Origin: Thozetella sp. PMI_491
Lineage: Eukaryota > Ascomycota > Sordariomycetes > Chaetosphaeriales > Chaetosphaeriaceae
DNA: 64,000 nucleotides
Direction of reading: 5' to 3'
NCBI GenBank assembly: GCA_021432635.1
Contig: MU270026.1
Span: forward strand, 124,001 to 188,000
Shown: one piece after another, positions 1 to 11,280 of the stretch
Layout: every line of letters begins with the position of its first letter
How positions within the stretch are numbered: position 1 is the first letter of the stretch
Translations under genes and position numbers: made by a program
Notes under the pieces: model-generated
Told to the model about the DNA's origin: nothing
The model's database searches: none
Seen by the model: the letters and a program-made list of their open reading frames with translations, nothing else

Positions 1-1482
1 ATACACTCTTTTGCTGTCATTACGGGGCTTTGCCCCATCCATTATTGATCAGAGCTGAGGGAGCCCCTTTTACCACGCTTTGCTCGGTTCCCACCGTACC
101 ACGAGACTTACATCGTTTCAGTGGCCCTACCGAGTGTATCATGATGCCAGAGGTATTGATTCCACGCTATGGCTACTAGACTAAGAGCATCCTCTGGTTG
201 TGTACGTGTGTGTGTGTGTGTGTGTGTTGTGTGGTGTGTTCACTGATACCACGCGTTTTCACAGAACACGGAGTGGTCCCCTCTTTCAATATATTGGTTA
301 TATTCGACCTAGGCAATTGGCTTGTGGCCGAATCAAAGACAAATATCTCTGATTGCTTCTATTCCTACTGAATATGAGGAGGAACGCCTATTTAGTATTT
401 ATCGCAAGCCAATGGGGAGACTTCTTAGGGGTGGGGTACACCATCTGCTACTGCACTGGATATGTGCCTAACTTCGGTACTCGGGGGATCAATGTTTCCT
501 ACATAAAGTGTTATAGAAGGAAGGAAGAGAGATTCTCAATCGCGATTGCAGCTTAACCGCCAATCTTTGTGGATAGATCACGCTTAGTTTCATGCGCACG
601 TGGTCTTTGGTCCCGTCGTGAGTAAAGTGCAACGCCGTTATTGAGATATGAGATGTCGGAATTGTAACTGAGAAGGAGATATCAAGTGCGCAGATTCCAA
701 TCTAGGGGAAATATTGACTAAAAAAATTGCAGGAAAGCTAGGTAGAGTGGTTTTTCAATTGAGATAGGACAATAAAATGCTCTGGCTAGAAAACTAGTAG
801 TTAGCGACCCAGAAGTAACATCATCTCAGCCCCTTCTCCTGTCCGAGAACCAGCCCACCAAGAAAACGCCGGTCATTACGCCAATGTAGTACAAAGTGAC
901 GACGAGCCCTACGAGGAGCTGAGTGTGGTCACTGCTATCGGCCAGGCCAACTTTTCAAGATGTTGGGGGTACCGGACACACTGCTCTTAAGCACGACACC
1001 TATACCCGGGTAAAATTGGTGTGGTTGGTGCCGAAAGCAAACACAAGTAATAGATAAAGTCAAAAGACAGCTAATACTATAGCCGGAGAGCAAAAATATG
1101 AAGCAGCCGCAGGAGACAGCTCCGATGCGCGCCAATTAGGGGGAGAGGCCCTTGAAGCGGTACGCCGGAGAGGGTGACGCCAGAGCCAAGGTCGACAGTT
1201 AGTGACAAACCTGTCCCTCTCTCGTCCTCTGGGGAGGTTGTTTTCCACGTGTCCGTCATCGCTTGTTGCTTGCTAGTCGTTCCAGAGGTCATGTTTGTTC
1301 GGCGGCCGAGCACCTTGAAAGTCGCATTGCGATTTTCTGGGAGCTAAGTGATTTCTCGATTTAATACGAACAAGGAGTATTCTTCATGTTTCCGGAAGCA
1401 GCGTCCCCCGATACTCTTCGCCAAGATCCTCACCACAAAAAATCCCGAAACCGGAGGTTGGATTGTCGGCTAGGAAGGTATC
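1..1482. other. Intergenic region, no gene seen
   Basis: I see no convincing coding sequence here. Open frames are below 110 codons, have no recognisable domain and overlap on both strands. The only clear structure is the GT microsatellite listed separately. The last part lies downstream of the minus-strand FAD monooxygenase, so its 3' untranslated region and terminator probably fall near 1380-1480. Confidence 0.6.
199..240. repeat. (GT)n microsatellite
   Basis: An almost uninterrupted run of GT dinucleotides of about 24 nt (205-228) is followed by imperfect GTTGTGTGGTGTGTT units. It is a simple sequence repeat in non-coding DNA with no evident gene context. Confidence 0.9.
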
Positions 1483-2736
1483 TCAAGTCGCTATGCGAGA
1501 GCTCTCTTGCAAGGCATGCTCAGCTCCTCGATACGCGTGCATGATAGCAGAGAACCTCTCGGGGCCCACCTGGCCGAGTTTCTTCTCTTCCTCAGATTGG
1601 ATATTTCCCATCTCACGCGAGCGCCGCAGAACAAATCTTGCACGATCCTGTCGTATATGCATGAGATTCTCTAGTGCTCCGGTTAGGTCATCCCCGGATC
1701 TCGCATCCGTCAATAGAAAGGCCAGAGCCTCGGCATCCTCGATGGTGAGGTTGCAGCCGTGGCCTGCGTGTGGTGTGACAGCATGAGCAGCGTCTCCAAT
1801 CAGGACGGTTTTCCCCCGATGCCAGGTCTTGCAAGTGTCGATGTCCCGGATCCTCCAGGCGTCTATCGGTCCATACCTAAACAGGTTGACAATAATTTCG
1901 CTAAACTCGGAGGAGAACTCGTCGATGACTCTCTGTGCAGGTACGTCCTTGATGATCGATGTCTTTCTCTCGTTAAACTGCTGGCCGAACTCCTTCTCTG
2001 ACGAATATCCGATAACCTGAAGCTCTTGAGGAGACGTATGATAGATCAGGAGGCGTTTCTTACTGTCGCTCTCGGGAGGTAAAAGGAAGCTCACGAGACC
2101 AGCCCGCGTGGTGGGATTCGCCAGGTATTCCAAAGCGGGGTTAGACTGTACCGCCTCTATGGGCACCCGCGTGATGAATATTAGAAGATCGTAAAATTTG
2201 ACCGCAGCTAGTGGATCGCGTTCTTGCAAGACGGCAGCGCGAACGGTTGAGTTTATTCCATCAGCACCGATGACAAGGTCTCCCTCGAACAGGCGCCCAT
2301 CCTCCGTCCATACTTTGCCACGAGAAACGTCAACGCGATCTACCCATACGTTATCGATGAAGTTGGCTGGAGACCCGGGAAATTCATGACTAGTAGCAAA
2401 CCGGAAGAGCTCTGCTTGGAGCTTCGCTCTCCGAACCATTAGGGATGGCACGCCGCCCGCTTCCTGTCGTGTATCGAAGTGAACCGTCCGAATCTCCTCA
2501 TTGTTCGGACTTCGAACCCAAAGGTCCGTCATGACCACACTGTCCATATTCTCCGGCTTGATGCCCGCTTTCTGAAGCAGATTAAACGCGTTGGAGACGA
2601 CAGATAGGCCATAGTCGTTGCTCGAGGAGCTGAGGTTTCCACGCTCAAGGACCGTGACATTGTGCTGCGCCCGGAGAAATCCTGCCGCAGCCAGCCCCCC
2701 AATCCCCCCTCCACAGATGACGATATTGAGAGGCAT
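1483..2736 (-). CDS. FAD-dependent monooxygenase (salicylate hydroxylase-like)
   Basis: Single-exon gene of 417 aa, the usual size for class A flavoprotein hydroxylases that use FAD and NAD(P)H to hydroxylate aromatic substrates. Three family motifs are visible in order: the N-terminal Rossmann GGGIGG (residues 9-14) after a beta strand, the GADG motif (157-160) that contacts FAD and NAD(P)H, and the GDAAH motif (314-318) followed by TPHAGHGCN that binds the FAD ribityl chain. The start at 2736 puts the Rossmann strand directly at the N-terminus, as in the family. There is no signal peptide or membrane segment, so it is probably cytosolic. The substrate cannot be read from sequence, and no pathway partner lies nearby. 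Other possibilities are 6-hydroxynicotinate-type or secondary-metabolite tailoring hydroxylases. Confidence 0.88.
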   Translation of the reverse strand: MPLNIVICGGGIGGLAAAGFLRAQHNVTVLERGNLSSSSNDYGLSVVSNAFNLLQKAGIKPENMDSVVMTDLWVRSPNNEEIRTVHFDTRQEAGGVPSLMVRRAKLQAELFRFATSHEFPGSPANFIDNVWVDRVDVSRGKVWTEDGRLFEGDLVIGADGINSTVRAAVLQERDPLAAVKFYDLLIFITRVPIEAVQSNPALEYLANPTTRAGLVSFLLPPESDSKKRLLIYHTSPQELQVIGYSSEKEFGQQFNERKTSIIKDVPAQRVIDEFSSEFSEIIVNLFRYGPIDAWRIRDIDTCKTWHRGKTVLIGDAAHAVTPHAGHGCNLTIEDAEALAFLLTDARSGDDLTGALENLMHIRQDRARFVLRRSREMGNIQSEEEKKLGQVGPERFSAIMHAYRGAEHALQESSRIAT

Positions 2737-3412
2737 ACTTGAAATTCACGGTACGATGCAAATAACGTCAAATTTGTTACGACAAAGGACGATAGGGGGG
2801 GCGACACGGTGAAGTATGTTTGTCGGGCGACACCGGCTGAGTCGGGCCACAGCCAAGACAATGATGTGAGTGGCGCCTTAAAGATGGGGTCAGGACTGAG
2901 AGCGGGGACCAAGCTGACAGCTGCACCGGTGCCGCCTGCCGATCATTCGCATGCTAATAAAGAAGGAAGCTCGCAGTTTGTGGTCGTTTCGGAAGGTATG
3001 TCCTCTCGCTGGTCAAATAGTAACGTTGATATGCCACGGCACGGAACAAGCTCAAGGGTGGGGATAGCCAGCCGGTTCTACTTCCACGGCTGAGAATAAG
3101 AATATTTTCGAATGATGGCGGGAAGTAGGTATCTAGGCTGCTAAGTTCGAATGTCTTCCAGAATCCGCTCAAATGTGGACAGAAAATTAAGTCCAAAGAT
3201 TTAGTATAAGGCAGTAAACGCCATAGAAGGAAGAGGCATGTCTAGTCCACATAACTAGGCGAACGGAAGTCGCCATCTAATCCCGGGGCACCATCAAGGC
3301 TTTCTGTCAACGCAGGCCCCTTATCCTCCACGGGAGGGATAATCCAGCCATCCCTCCTCCTGCCGATCTAACTGGAGGATTGGGTCGAGAAGGGACACTT
3401 AAGTGGGCTTCT
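2737..3412. other. Intergenic region
   Basis: Non-coding spacer containing the upstream region of the FAD monooxygenase (start 2736) and the 3' side of the cupredoxin-like gene (stop at 3413). I see no conserved open frame and no repeat. Confidence 0.55.
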
Positions 3413-4545
3413 CTACTCTACCGGCTCCTTGGCAGCCTCCGTTCCCGTGCCGGCTCCCGTCTCCATTCCAGCGCCCATCTCCATAGCAGAACCCATTTCC
3501 GGTGCTGTCGGTGCTTCACCTGCGGGAGCAGTGGGTGCCTCCCCTGCTGGGGCAGTCGGCGACTCACCACCAGCTGGGGCGGCAGGTGGCGCCATCGGCG
3601 CCATGGCAGGAACAAAGGCAGCCTGAGCCAAGGGAATTTGACCCACAGTGCCACCGAAGACCATCTTAGCGTCCGTATTGGAGGTTGCCATCGCTGCCTT
3701 CTTGGCATAGTTCACAATCTGCTCTGGGGTTGCTCTATTTCGAAGTTAGCCGCTATCGGGAAGTTCAGTGTCTACTGCAGGGCGAGACTAACGGGTTGAT
3801 GACCATGACTTGGCCGAGTTGACAATGAGGGCCTGTGGAGCAGTAGAGGAACATAGGCTGAGTTGTGTTGACCATCACTACGGACAATAAGGTCAGTGAT
3901 AAATACCGGAAGCTAGCATATAAGGTGGAGATGAGATGGCGTGAGGGTCGTGCCTCCCCATTCTCCAAATCAGGTCGCAGCAGGGACTTTGCTTCCACAT
4001 ATACGTACTTCTGAACGTTCCAACCGTCATCTGTCCACTCTGGAACGGAATCCGGCCGCTGTAGACGGCATTTGGCATGGTATCCTGAAGTGGCACGCAG
4101 GGAGTGTCCTCGGCGCTCTGGGTGACAGTGTGGGCGCCATTGGAAAATTGGAACCTGGCAAGGTCCAAGTTAGTCAGAAGTGATACATGATGTGCTGACA
4201 GGGGCCAGGCACTTACTCCACGATATCGCCCTTCGCCGCTACGACTTGGTTGGGGGTGAAGCTGAGCTGAGCGCCACCAACAACGACGGGAATCGTCTTC
4301 GCCGCTGTTGCGTTGCCTATGACTCTTATCAGAAAGAGATACACCTAGTTCGGTCTGGGATGGGAGCGCTCACCAGCGGCGGGGGCCTTGGGCGCGGTAG
4401 AGTTGGCAGCGGCGCCTGCGTTGTTACCACCGCCCTTTTTGCCACCGGCACCCTTCGCGTGGTCTGCTTCCGCGCCTGCCGCTGCCGGGATCGCGTATGC
4501 GGAAGCTGCGAAGAGCAGAACACAGGCACTTGTGAACATCCTCAT
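3413..4545 (-). CDS. Secreted cupredoxin-domain protein with Ala/Pro/Glu/Met-rich tail
   Basis: Five exons give a 274 aa protein: complement(3413-3734, 3793-3877, 4009-4154, 4217-4316, 4374-4545). All junctions are GT-AG and keep frame. Residues 1-18 form a signal peptide (MRMFTSACVLLFAASAYA), followed by a Lys/Gly/Ala-rich linker. The core is a plastocyanin-like fold: a beta strand VVVGGAQLSFTPN, a His ligand in NGAHTVTQ, and the C-terminal ligand loop YCSTGPHCQLGQ with Cys and His. The usual axial Met position seems to be Gln. A last exon of about 107 residues carries near-repeats of APTAPAGE and Met/Gly-rich runs ending in EPVE. Such fungal extracellular cupredoxins (often called serine-rich proteins) sit at the cell surface; their copper role is inferred. 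No clear C-terminal GPI hydrophobic tail is visible. Confidence 0.85.
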
Positions 4546-5563
4546 CTTCAGAGTCCAGGCAATACGTCGCTTTGCAATCGGGTGAAGGAAGTATATTGCT
4601 CGTCGGAGTCGGTGAGACGAGTACAGCGTCGACTGATAGGTTAGATACTATGATCTTGCGGAACCTCTACTCGCGCGTTGCGCCGGGCGGGGGTTAATGT
4701 AGTTATACCATCAGCCATCCATCGGTCCGATCTAGTCATCGTGTTTGGAGTCTGTGTTCAAACGACCCGTTTCGTCATTGCCGGTACATAGAGGCTAGTT
4801 TGCTTGGTCATTCCATCGAACAATTCACTGTTGAGCCGTTAGATTTGTAATGCCGAACACCGGCGAGCCCATGTGTTTCGTTTCAGGTGGTCCGGTGCAT
4901 GGCTGAATCGTTCGGCTAGTGGTCCGGGCAGAGGCTATTCATCCGATCCATTTTCATACCGCATAGGGAAAATCATGGCCAAACCCAGTACAGCCACGTT
5001 TGGTCGCTGGTCTCATTTTTCGCCCCCCTCAGGCATCTTCAAGCCTTTTCAAAAAATCTGCCTCACGATGGACGTCACCAGATCGGACAGCCCGTGCGTC
5101 GGAAAGAGACCGGCCGGGGAAAGTATCGCCCGAAGTTGGGCTGCATCGGGGAGAGAACACTAAAAATACCATAGCCCGCATCTCACGTTAGAAGTTTGGT
5201 TGCTTAACACAGCCTATATAGTTTAATACAATGGTGGTTTATGAGTGGTAGGCGATCCACCTAATTACAGACAGATATTCCCCATTAGGCGCATTCAGCC
5301 CCCAATATCCTATCCACTGCCACTCCTGGTTGCTTTTCTAAATTACTAATGAACACTACATGTTTTATCGCGAGTTTCGTGTTCGATAGCTTAGCGGTCC
5401 AAACCTCCCCACGGAGCCCGGAAGTTTTACTGCGGTTACCCTCCCACTTGCTTTCCCTCTATGGCCAATCGTAGATAGAGCTCTACTTATGAGCATCATT
5501 TCACTACCAGAGGACCATCATGGCGGTTATTCTTGAAACTACCGAGCTAGGCAAGTAGAAGCA
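4546..5563. other. Intergenic region
   Basis: About 1 kb between the start of the cupredoxin-like gene and the 3' end of the alpha/beta hydrolase gene. Open frames are under 100 codons and unconvincing. I see no repeat or RNA gene; the promoter of the cupredoxin gene must lie at its left end. Confidence 0.5.
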
Positions 5564-6718
5564 TTAAAATCCGTTCTCTTCGAGCCAGGCGTGAGCATAC
5601 GCGAAGGCGCCTGGAGCTCGATAGTGCAGATTTATGTCGTGGCCAGTATCGGCGATAAAATAGGAAAAGTTGGAGGCGTTGGGGAAATCTGCCCTAGTCT
5701 CTGCAGGAATTGAAGTCTCCCCACTGCCGCAGTCACCACGCTTAGTGCTGTTGTCATAGCAGAATATCGCGTCTTCTCCGCCGGTAATCACTGCAACTGG
5801 GCCTTGGTATCTCTCAGAAGGTGTTTGATAGGTAGTGGCTATCTCACCGATAGTCACAGTATCCTGGGTGGCCAGATCGCGAGCCACAAATCGCGGGTCG
5901 TACGTACCCGGCTGGCCGTACATAGCGGCAAGCCTAGCGGACACTGACGATGTCGCAAGGTACCCACTGCTTAGACTGGCAAACTTAGGTGAAACTGAGG
6001 ATGCCGGTAGTGGCAGTGTTGCAAAAACGGGCGTGGTATCAAGTTTTCTGGTGTATCCCGTAAGCAGCAAAGCATCGAGAGTTTCCGGATACTGTTCGGC
6101 GATGAAGCTTGCGATAATGGAACCAAACGAGTGGCCAACCAATGCCACCTTCTCAAACGAACGACCGAGCAGTTTCTGGCTCTTGAGAGCCAAGGCAACT
6201 TCATTTACGGCGGCGATTTGAAACGGAAGTTGGTCTGCCCAGAATGGGTCAATACGCGTTGACAGTCCGTTGCCAGGTCTGTCAATATTCAATGTGGCGT
6301 AGCCCTGACTTGAAGCATAGGCCTCCCAAGAGTTATTTCGAGCCCAGGTCTCCCGGACATCCAGGGCTGACCAATAAGATTTCGTGTACGTGATTCCGTG
6401 GACAAGGAGTTGGACTGTGTCGGCGTGCTGCTCAACTCTTATGGACGGTTCACAATACCTCACGCTGAGAGCGATGTCTTGTGAGATATTGGAGTATGTC
6501 GCATTACCCTGGGCAAGAGATGATACGAAGTCGATAACAGAACTTTCGTCCGTCAGCACCGCATCTTCGATGTGTCGATTTGTGCTGGAGACTTTGAGGG
6601 GGATGTAAAAGTCCCGGCAGATTGGAGCGTGGCCGCCCGTCTTCTTAGCAAGACTGGGATATACCGCGCTGGTGAATAACGAAAGCCAAAAGGCCGGCAC
6701 TATGGCAAAAGAACGCAT
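5564..6718 (-). CDS. Secreted alpha/beta-hydrolase
   Basis: Single exon. I choose the Met at 6718 because it begins a typical signal peptide (MRSFAIVPAFWLSLFTSAVYPSLA); the frame is open up to a Met at 6811, which would bury it. The 384 aa protein has the alpha/beta-hydrolase order: an oxyanion-hole region LVHGIT, a DRPGNGLS strand-turn, the nucleophile elbow GHSFGS (Ser197 from the chosen start), an acid candidate in GGEDAIF, and the catalytic His in TGHDINLHY close to the C-terminus. Several Asn-X-Ser/Thr sites fit secretion. It is probably an extracellular esterase or lipase-like enzyme. The substrate is unknown, and the flanking genes give no pathway hint. Confidence 0.85.
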   Translation of the reverse strand: MRSFAIVPAFWLSLFTSAVYPSLAKKTGGHAPICRDFYIPLKVSSTNRHIEDAVLTDESSVIDFVSSLAQGNATYSNISQDIALSVRYCEPSIRVEQHADTVQLLVHGITYTKSYWSALDVRETWARNNSWEAYASSQGYATLNIDRPGNGLSTRIDPFWADQLPFQIAAVNEVALALKSQKLLGRSFEKVALVGHSFGSIIASFIAEQYPETLDALLLTGYTRKLDTTPVFATLPLPASSVSPKFASLSSGYLATSSVSARLAAMYGQPGTYDPRFVARDLATQDTVTIGEIATTYQTPSERYQGPVAVITGGEDAIFCYDNSTKRGDCGSGETSIPAETRADFPNASNFSYFIADTGHDINLHYRAPGAFAYAHAWLEENGF

Positions 6719-6811
6719 TTTAATTAGCAGTAGCATATGTAAGTCGATGCTGCGGGTGTTGCACAGGAACGAGAGGGCTTGTTTTATGATCGACGACCGA
6801 TCAGTAAACAT

Positions 6812-7293
6812 TCATTGCCATCGGCCAAAATTCTCTTGGCAATATAGGCCTAGTACTCTCTTTATAATCTCGAATGATGCTTACAAACGCATCCATTGTC
6901 GAAGTCGGGGAAATTGCTGACTCCGGCGGCTTCGGGAGGCCGTGATTAGTATCTATAGACCCACTCGTATGGACCGCTCGGGCAAGTCGGGGTGACAAAT
7001 GGCTGTAAAGGTGCATGCGTAGGCAAAGCAGAGACACTAAAGGAAGCTACCTCTTTCTCCTATCAAATACAAGGAGTAGTCAAGGTGACCAAGAGAAGAA
7101 CCCATATATGGCTTGGCTAAAAATGTCGCTTTCCGCCTATGAGGATAGAAGCGACAGGCGAGGTATGGGCAGTCACTGCCTATACTCGCCTTTTCAGCCA
7201 TAAATATATTATATATTGTCGACTTTCGCTTATCATTTCGCGTCGAATTTATCTTCTCAAATGCTGCTAATCTAAATATCGAGTGCTGCAAGT
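6812..7293. other. Intergenic region
   Basis: Spacer between the alpha/beta hydrolase start region and the stop codon of the HET gene. It contains an AT-rich stretch around 7200-7220 that may hold the HET gene's 3' end. No gene is seen. Confidence 0.5.
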
Positions 7294-9419
7294 TTAAAAG
7301 AGCAGAAATAGCTGCTTAGGCGGTTGATGTTCCTCAACCTCTTCCACGTATTCTCCTTCCATGTATCCATCCACATAACACTCACCGACAAAGCGATAAG
7401 GCACCATTGTGCTGACTCCTGCATCGTCCAGATCTATCTCTCGGAGGACAACAGGGACAGAAACTCCGTCCAAGATGCAAATCTTGTCCCCAGGCTCTGC
7501 GTCAAATGGGACGAATCCCATAGAACTCTCCGTGATGGCAAACCTGCGATTGCTCGATCCCATAAATTCCAGTGCCCCCCCAACCTCCTTCATCAAGAGT
7601 CTGTCCTTTGTGGTTCTAGAGCCTGGCATCATCAGCCTCATGAAGTCCCTGACAGCCTCTGGCCAGCTTTCGGGTGCTCTTTCGGCGTGTATCGATGTAG
7701 CTGTGACCTTGGTGATCCGGTTGCCCGTGATAGACCTACAAAATGCATCCGGGACCTTATCTAAGTCCTGGGGAGGTTGAAGACCAAGCATCCTGATCCA
7801 ACTATAGGGAATGACAGTCTTTTCCTGGCCATTGACTAGTTTCCTAGCCAGTGGGGGGCCAACCACCTTGACTTCATCGACCACCCATCCCCTAAGATAC
7901 AGCAGACGAGCCTTGCTCTCCACCCAGCTCGCCGGTCCTTTGCCATTGTCTTTCCCGGTATGTTCTGGTACCATACGTCGCGCAAATGGCTGCGAGCCCC
8001 GACCCGATGCGCAATACGTCTTTTCATCGGGAAACAACCAGGCGTATTCCCCGAAGTTGGTCAGAGAGCGGCTATTATACCTCGCAAGGATATTTTGAGA
8101 CCCTGCTTCAATCTTGGAGCCGCCAAACCACGGAATCCAAGTACAGTGAGTATCGTCTAGATTTCTTTCCGGCATACTGCGACACATAATATCTAGGCTG
8201 CGCGTCGTACGAACGATATGCCAAAAAGCCTCCTCGAAGATGTCCATGACAGGCTTTGAAGAAGAATAGTCAGGAAACCACTTGGGGTGGGAGTGATCAA
8301 TGTCGCTTGCCAACGGCAAGAGAGCGAAAATGCCGTCCCGGGGATCCATGGCTAGGGATTCCGAGAATCGATCAATGAGAACTTGGAGTGTGAGCAAAGA
8401 CTTGTCTCCCCTTGAGCAGACATTGAGACGGGCCACGATCTCACTTCGAGTGAAGTTGACGGGAATATTGTACGCGGATCCGGGGTTGGAAGTTGACCCC
8501 TCCGGGCTAACGTGACTGTAGCCAGGAAGCTGCAACTCGTTGTCACTATTCGAGAGAAACACGTAAATCCCCAAAGACACATCCATGGGAAGTGCTTCTG
8601 GCCAATATAGGCCTCTGCAGATCGGGAGAGGACCACCTCCTGGATAATCCAACGACGTAAGAACCAGGGACGTCCAAATAGGGTCCATATCGCATGCCAA
8701 TGCTTAGACCATCTTTCGTTATTCCATAGTCCACAATATATCTCTTCTCCGCCATGCTCCTGATCTTCCCTTGCTTCCAGCTGACGACAACACTCTTCAA
8801 TGAGTTCTAGGGCAAGATCACTATTTTGAGATGGCTCCCCTAACCAGATTCGTAGGAATTGGCCTTGGTAGACGTGGTCCATAGTTTGTACCTGGAAGCC
8901 TTTCTCCTCGTTGTCCATTTGGTTTATACAGATGGCATCGATCCAAAGAAACGGCAAATTTCCTTCTTCTCGGAATACTCGTAGCATTTTCTCAAGGTTC
9001 GGTCGGATTGGGAAGTGAAAGAACCGGTCTTTCTTGGGGTCGCTAAGGTATAATGCGGACGTCGGAGCCTCTAGTCCCCAAGTGTAGGATACTGGCTCAT
9101 AGTCTACTAGGTCGGGGACTTGATCATGTCGAACAGCCGTGAGAATTGCGCGAAGGCTATCATCTCTATCTCCAGCCGGTAGGAGATATAGCAGTCGGAT
9201 CCATTCGCGAGAGTCTTGGAGTGGCTCATAGGTATATTGCTTGGATGGTTCGATAGTTGATATACTCGGATATTCACCTAGAAGCGCCAGTTTATCTTCA
9301 TGGCTAAGGTCCAGACTGAGGACAGACGCCGCGCGCGATGGCACCGGGAGTTTAAAGGCTTTTGAGGGCCGCTTGGCAAGGTACTCCAGCGCCGCAGGAC
9401 TGAAAACGAACTCATCCAT
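7294..9419 (-). CDS. Heterokaryon incompatibility (HET) domain protein
   Basis: The reading frame starts at 9419 and shows the HET-domain signature: YEPVSYTWG, then FLWIDAICINQMDNEEKGFQVQ, then RPWFLRRWIIQEVVLS. The family core AMDPRDGIFALLPLAS and the C-terminal half follow in another frame (ending at 7294), so one frame change is needed between about 8560 and 8400. A 68-nt intron with donor GTTAGC and acceptor CTCGAAG, about 8442-8509, restores frame. The donor is weak, so an inactivating 1-nt indel remains possible. The C-terminus ends with the usual ESSMGFVPFDAEPGDKICIL-type segment and GECYVDGYM. HET proteins trigger cell death on non-self fusion, though most paralogues have no known function. 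It sits next to an F-box gene and an NLR remnant, a common accessory-region mix. Confidence 0.82.
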
Positions 9420-9870
9420 GGCCCGGGGAGCTTTGTGAACGGACTTAGGTTCCAGCTCACAGCATAAGATGAAACCCGAATACTAGAGTGACAAGCAGTG
9501 AAAAATTGCTGGGAGTAAGCTGTTGCATTTGCATTTGCTCTTAGAGGCGGAGCGGCCCCTCAAAAAATCGGGCTCTAAATGCGCAGCCTTATCTAGGTAA
9601 ACAATTAGGCATCCATCATCATGGGACAGACGCAGGTATCAGGGCGGGGGCGGGGCAGATGCAGATCGCCCTTTCGAGTCTTGAGAGCTACCGCCGGACC
9701 GCGATATTCACAGCCTCCTGGCACCAATTTTCGTCCCACTAGCAGCCAGACCACTTTAAGGCCACCTATTTTCCCTGCGACCGGAGACTTTTGCTTCGCA
9801 AATTTGCCATCTCAATTATAAGAAGCATGAGTTCAGTAGAGTTTCCCTAGTATCCAAGCTTCGAAGACCT
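9420..9870. other. Intergenic region
   Basis: Upstream region of the HET gene and 3' flank of the F-box gene. No coding potential or repeat is apparent. Confidence 0.5.
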
Positions 9871-11280
9871 CTACAGCCAAATGTGATAGTTGACGTCGTC
9901 TAAAGACTCGAACTTCCCGAAGAATCCTTCTCCAATCTCGCATCGGTTGCCTGTTGGGGCGTTTTCCTTGATCCACTCCTTGTCTAGTTCGACTTCCTCG
10001 TGAATACCAACCTGGCCTTTCTGCCACTGGTACCATGACCACTCACTCTTTGACACTAAACTCCCCCGCATGCCAAAGAACCATTTCCTGTATTTGTATA
10101 GTTGGTCTAGTGACAGACCTTTGTCATGGTTGATTGGATTATCCCGCAGGGAGTCGTGTGTCGGCTCTGGGACAATCGGCTGTTTCTCTGCACGACGAAA
10201 CAACGCGTACCAGATGCGCGCCGCGCATTCGCGCTCGACGTGGACAACCTCGGGGCTTCGCTGTGACCAGGCCTCCCGGATCCGGTCGCGAATGTAGTGT
10301 GCGTCGCTGTCGCTGTCGGGCTTGGGCCCGTACAGTCGATCCCCGGGAAAGTCCGCAAGCCATTGGCGTTCACTGCTGGGCCGCCGTTGCCACTGCTCCC
10401 AAAAGAGCGAAGGGCCTTCCCGAAGTATATAAGCCATCAACCACGTATTTCCTCGATCTAGATGCCTCAATTTCGGGATCTTGGCAAGGTCGTTGTTGTA
10501 TGCGACGGTGTAGTGATACGGAAAGCTACCATGAGCTTCCGTGTAAACACACTTCTGTACTGTACAGTCCAGAAAGTAGTTAATTTTAGGTCCTTCGAGC
10601 GGGAGATACCAACTGAACCGCCATTCATCTATCTCGGGCGTACGAAAGGCGTCTGCGAGGGGCCGAAGCAAGAGCAAAAAGTCCTGGCAATCTTGAGGTC
10701 TGAGCCGCAGGACCAGTGACACGGCCTCGATCCAGACCGCGTACTCGCGTCGTGAAGCTTTGTCAAGCTCTAGGAGGTCCGCTGCCGTCAAGCTCAGCCC
10801 AGCGAATGGGTGTGGCCAAGGAGATTCGCCTGTGGGGTTGGGCCAATCCTTTCGCGCGTACACGTCCCGGTACACGTTAGAAACCAGCTGAAGCACTCTC
10901 CATCCATTCGCGACTCGTGCCCTAAGATCGTCACCTGTGTCGTCTTCTGCGGCGAGGCCATCGAAAATACGGTCCCCGGTGCTATAGTTCCCTCGCCACG
11001 GGAAGCATTTGTCTCTATCCAGGACGATCGCAGCTAGCCTAAGCGGCACAAGACTCTTTAACCAGCGAAAGCCATAGGATCCGTCCTTGGGCGGCCGAAG
11101 GAGGAGCCTCGCCCGTGGAAATGTGCTGCGAGCGACGTCGTATGCGACGGAACCGATATGAGCGTTGACGAGGCGGCAAAATAGGGAGCTGCTGAGTCGC
11201 AGAGACAGGATGTCATCGATTGTGAGTGATGCGAGGATTGGTCCCACCAGCTCCGGGGGGAGGTCAGTGAACTGTGCCAT
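9871..11280 (-). CDS. F-box domain protein
   Basis: Single exon, 469 aa. The N-terminus reads FTDLPPELVGPILASLTIDDILSLR, then LSSSLFCRLVNAHI, a clear F-box of about 45 residues with the LPPEL start and conserved hydrophobic spacing. The remainder is a Trp/Arg-rich region without recognisable LRR or WD repeats, as in many Pezizomycotina F-box paralogues. F-box proteins recruit substrates to SCF (Skp1-cullin-F-box) ubiquitin ligases; the target here is unknown. The Met at 11280 lies 6 residues ahead of the motif, as expected. Confidence 0.85.
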   Translation of the reverse strand: MAQFTDLPPELVGPILASLTIDDILSLRLSSSLFCRLVNAHIGSVAYDVARSTFPRARLLLRPPKDGSYGFRWLKSLVPLRLAAIVLDRDKCFPWRGNYSTGDRIFDGLAAEDDTGDDLRARVANGWRVLQLVSNVYRDVYARKDWPNPTGESPWPHPFAGLSLTAADLLELDKASRREYAVWIEAVSLVLRLRPQDCQDFLLLLRPLADAFRTPEIDEWRFSWYLPLEGPKINYFLDCTVQKCVYTEAHGSFPYHYTVAYNNDLAKIPKLRHLDRGNTWLMAYILREGPSLFWEQWQRRPSSERQWLADFPGDRLYGPKPDSDSDAHYIRDRIREAWSQRSPEVVHVERECAARIWYALFRRAEKQPIVPEPTHDSLRDNPINHDKGLSLDQLYKYRKWFFGMRGSLVSKSEWSWYQWQKGQVGIHEEVELDKEWIKENAPTGNRCEIGEGFFGKFESLDDVNYHIWL

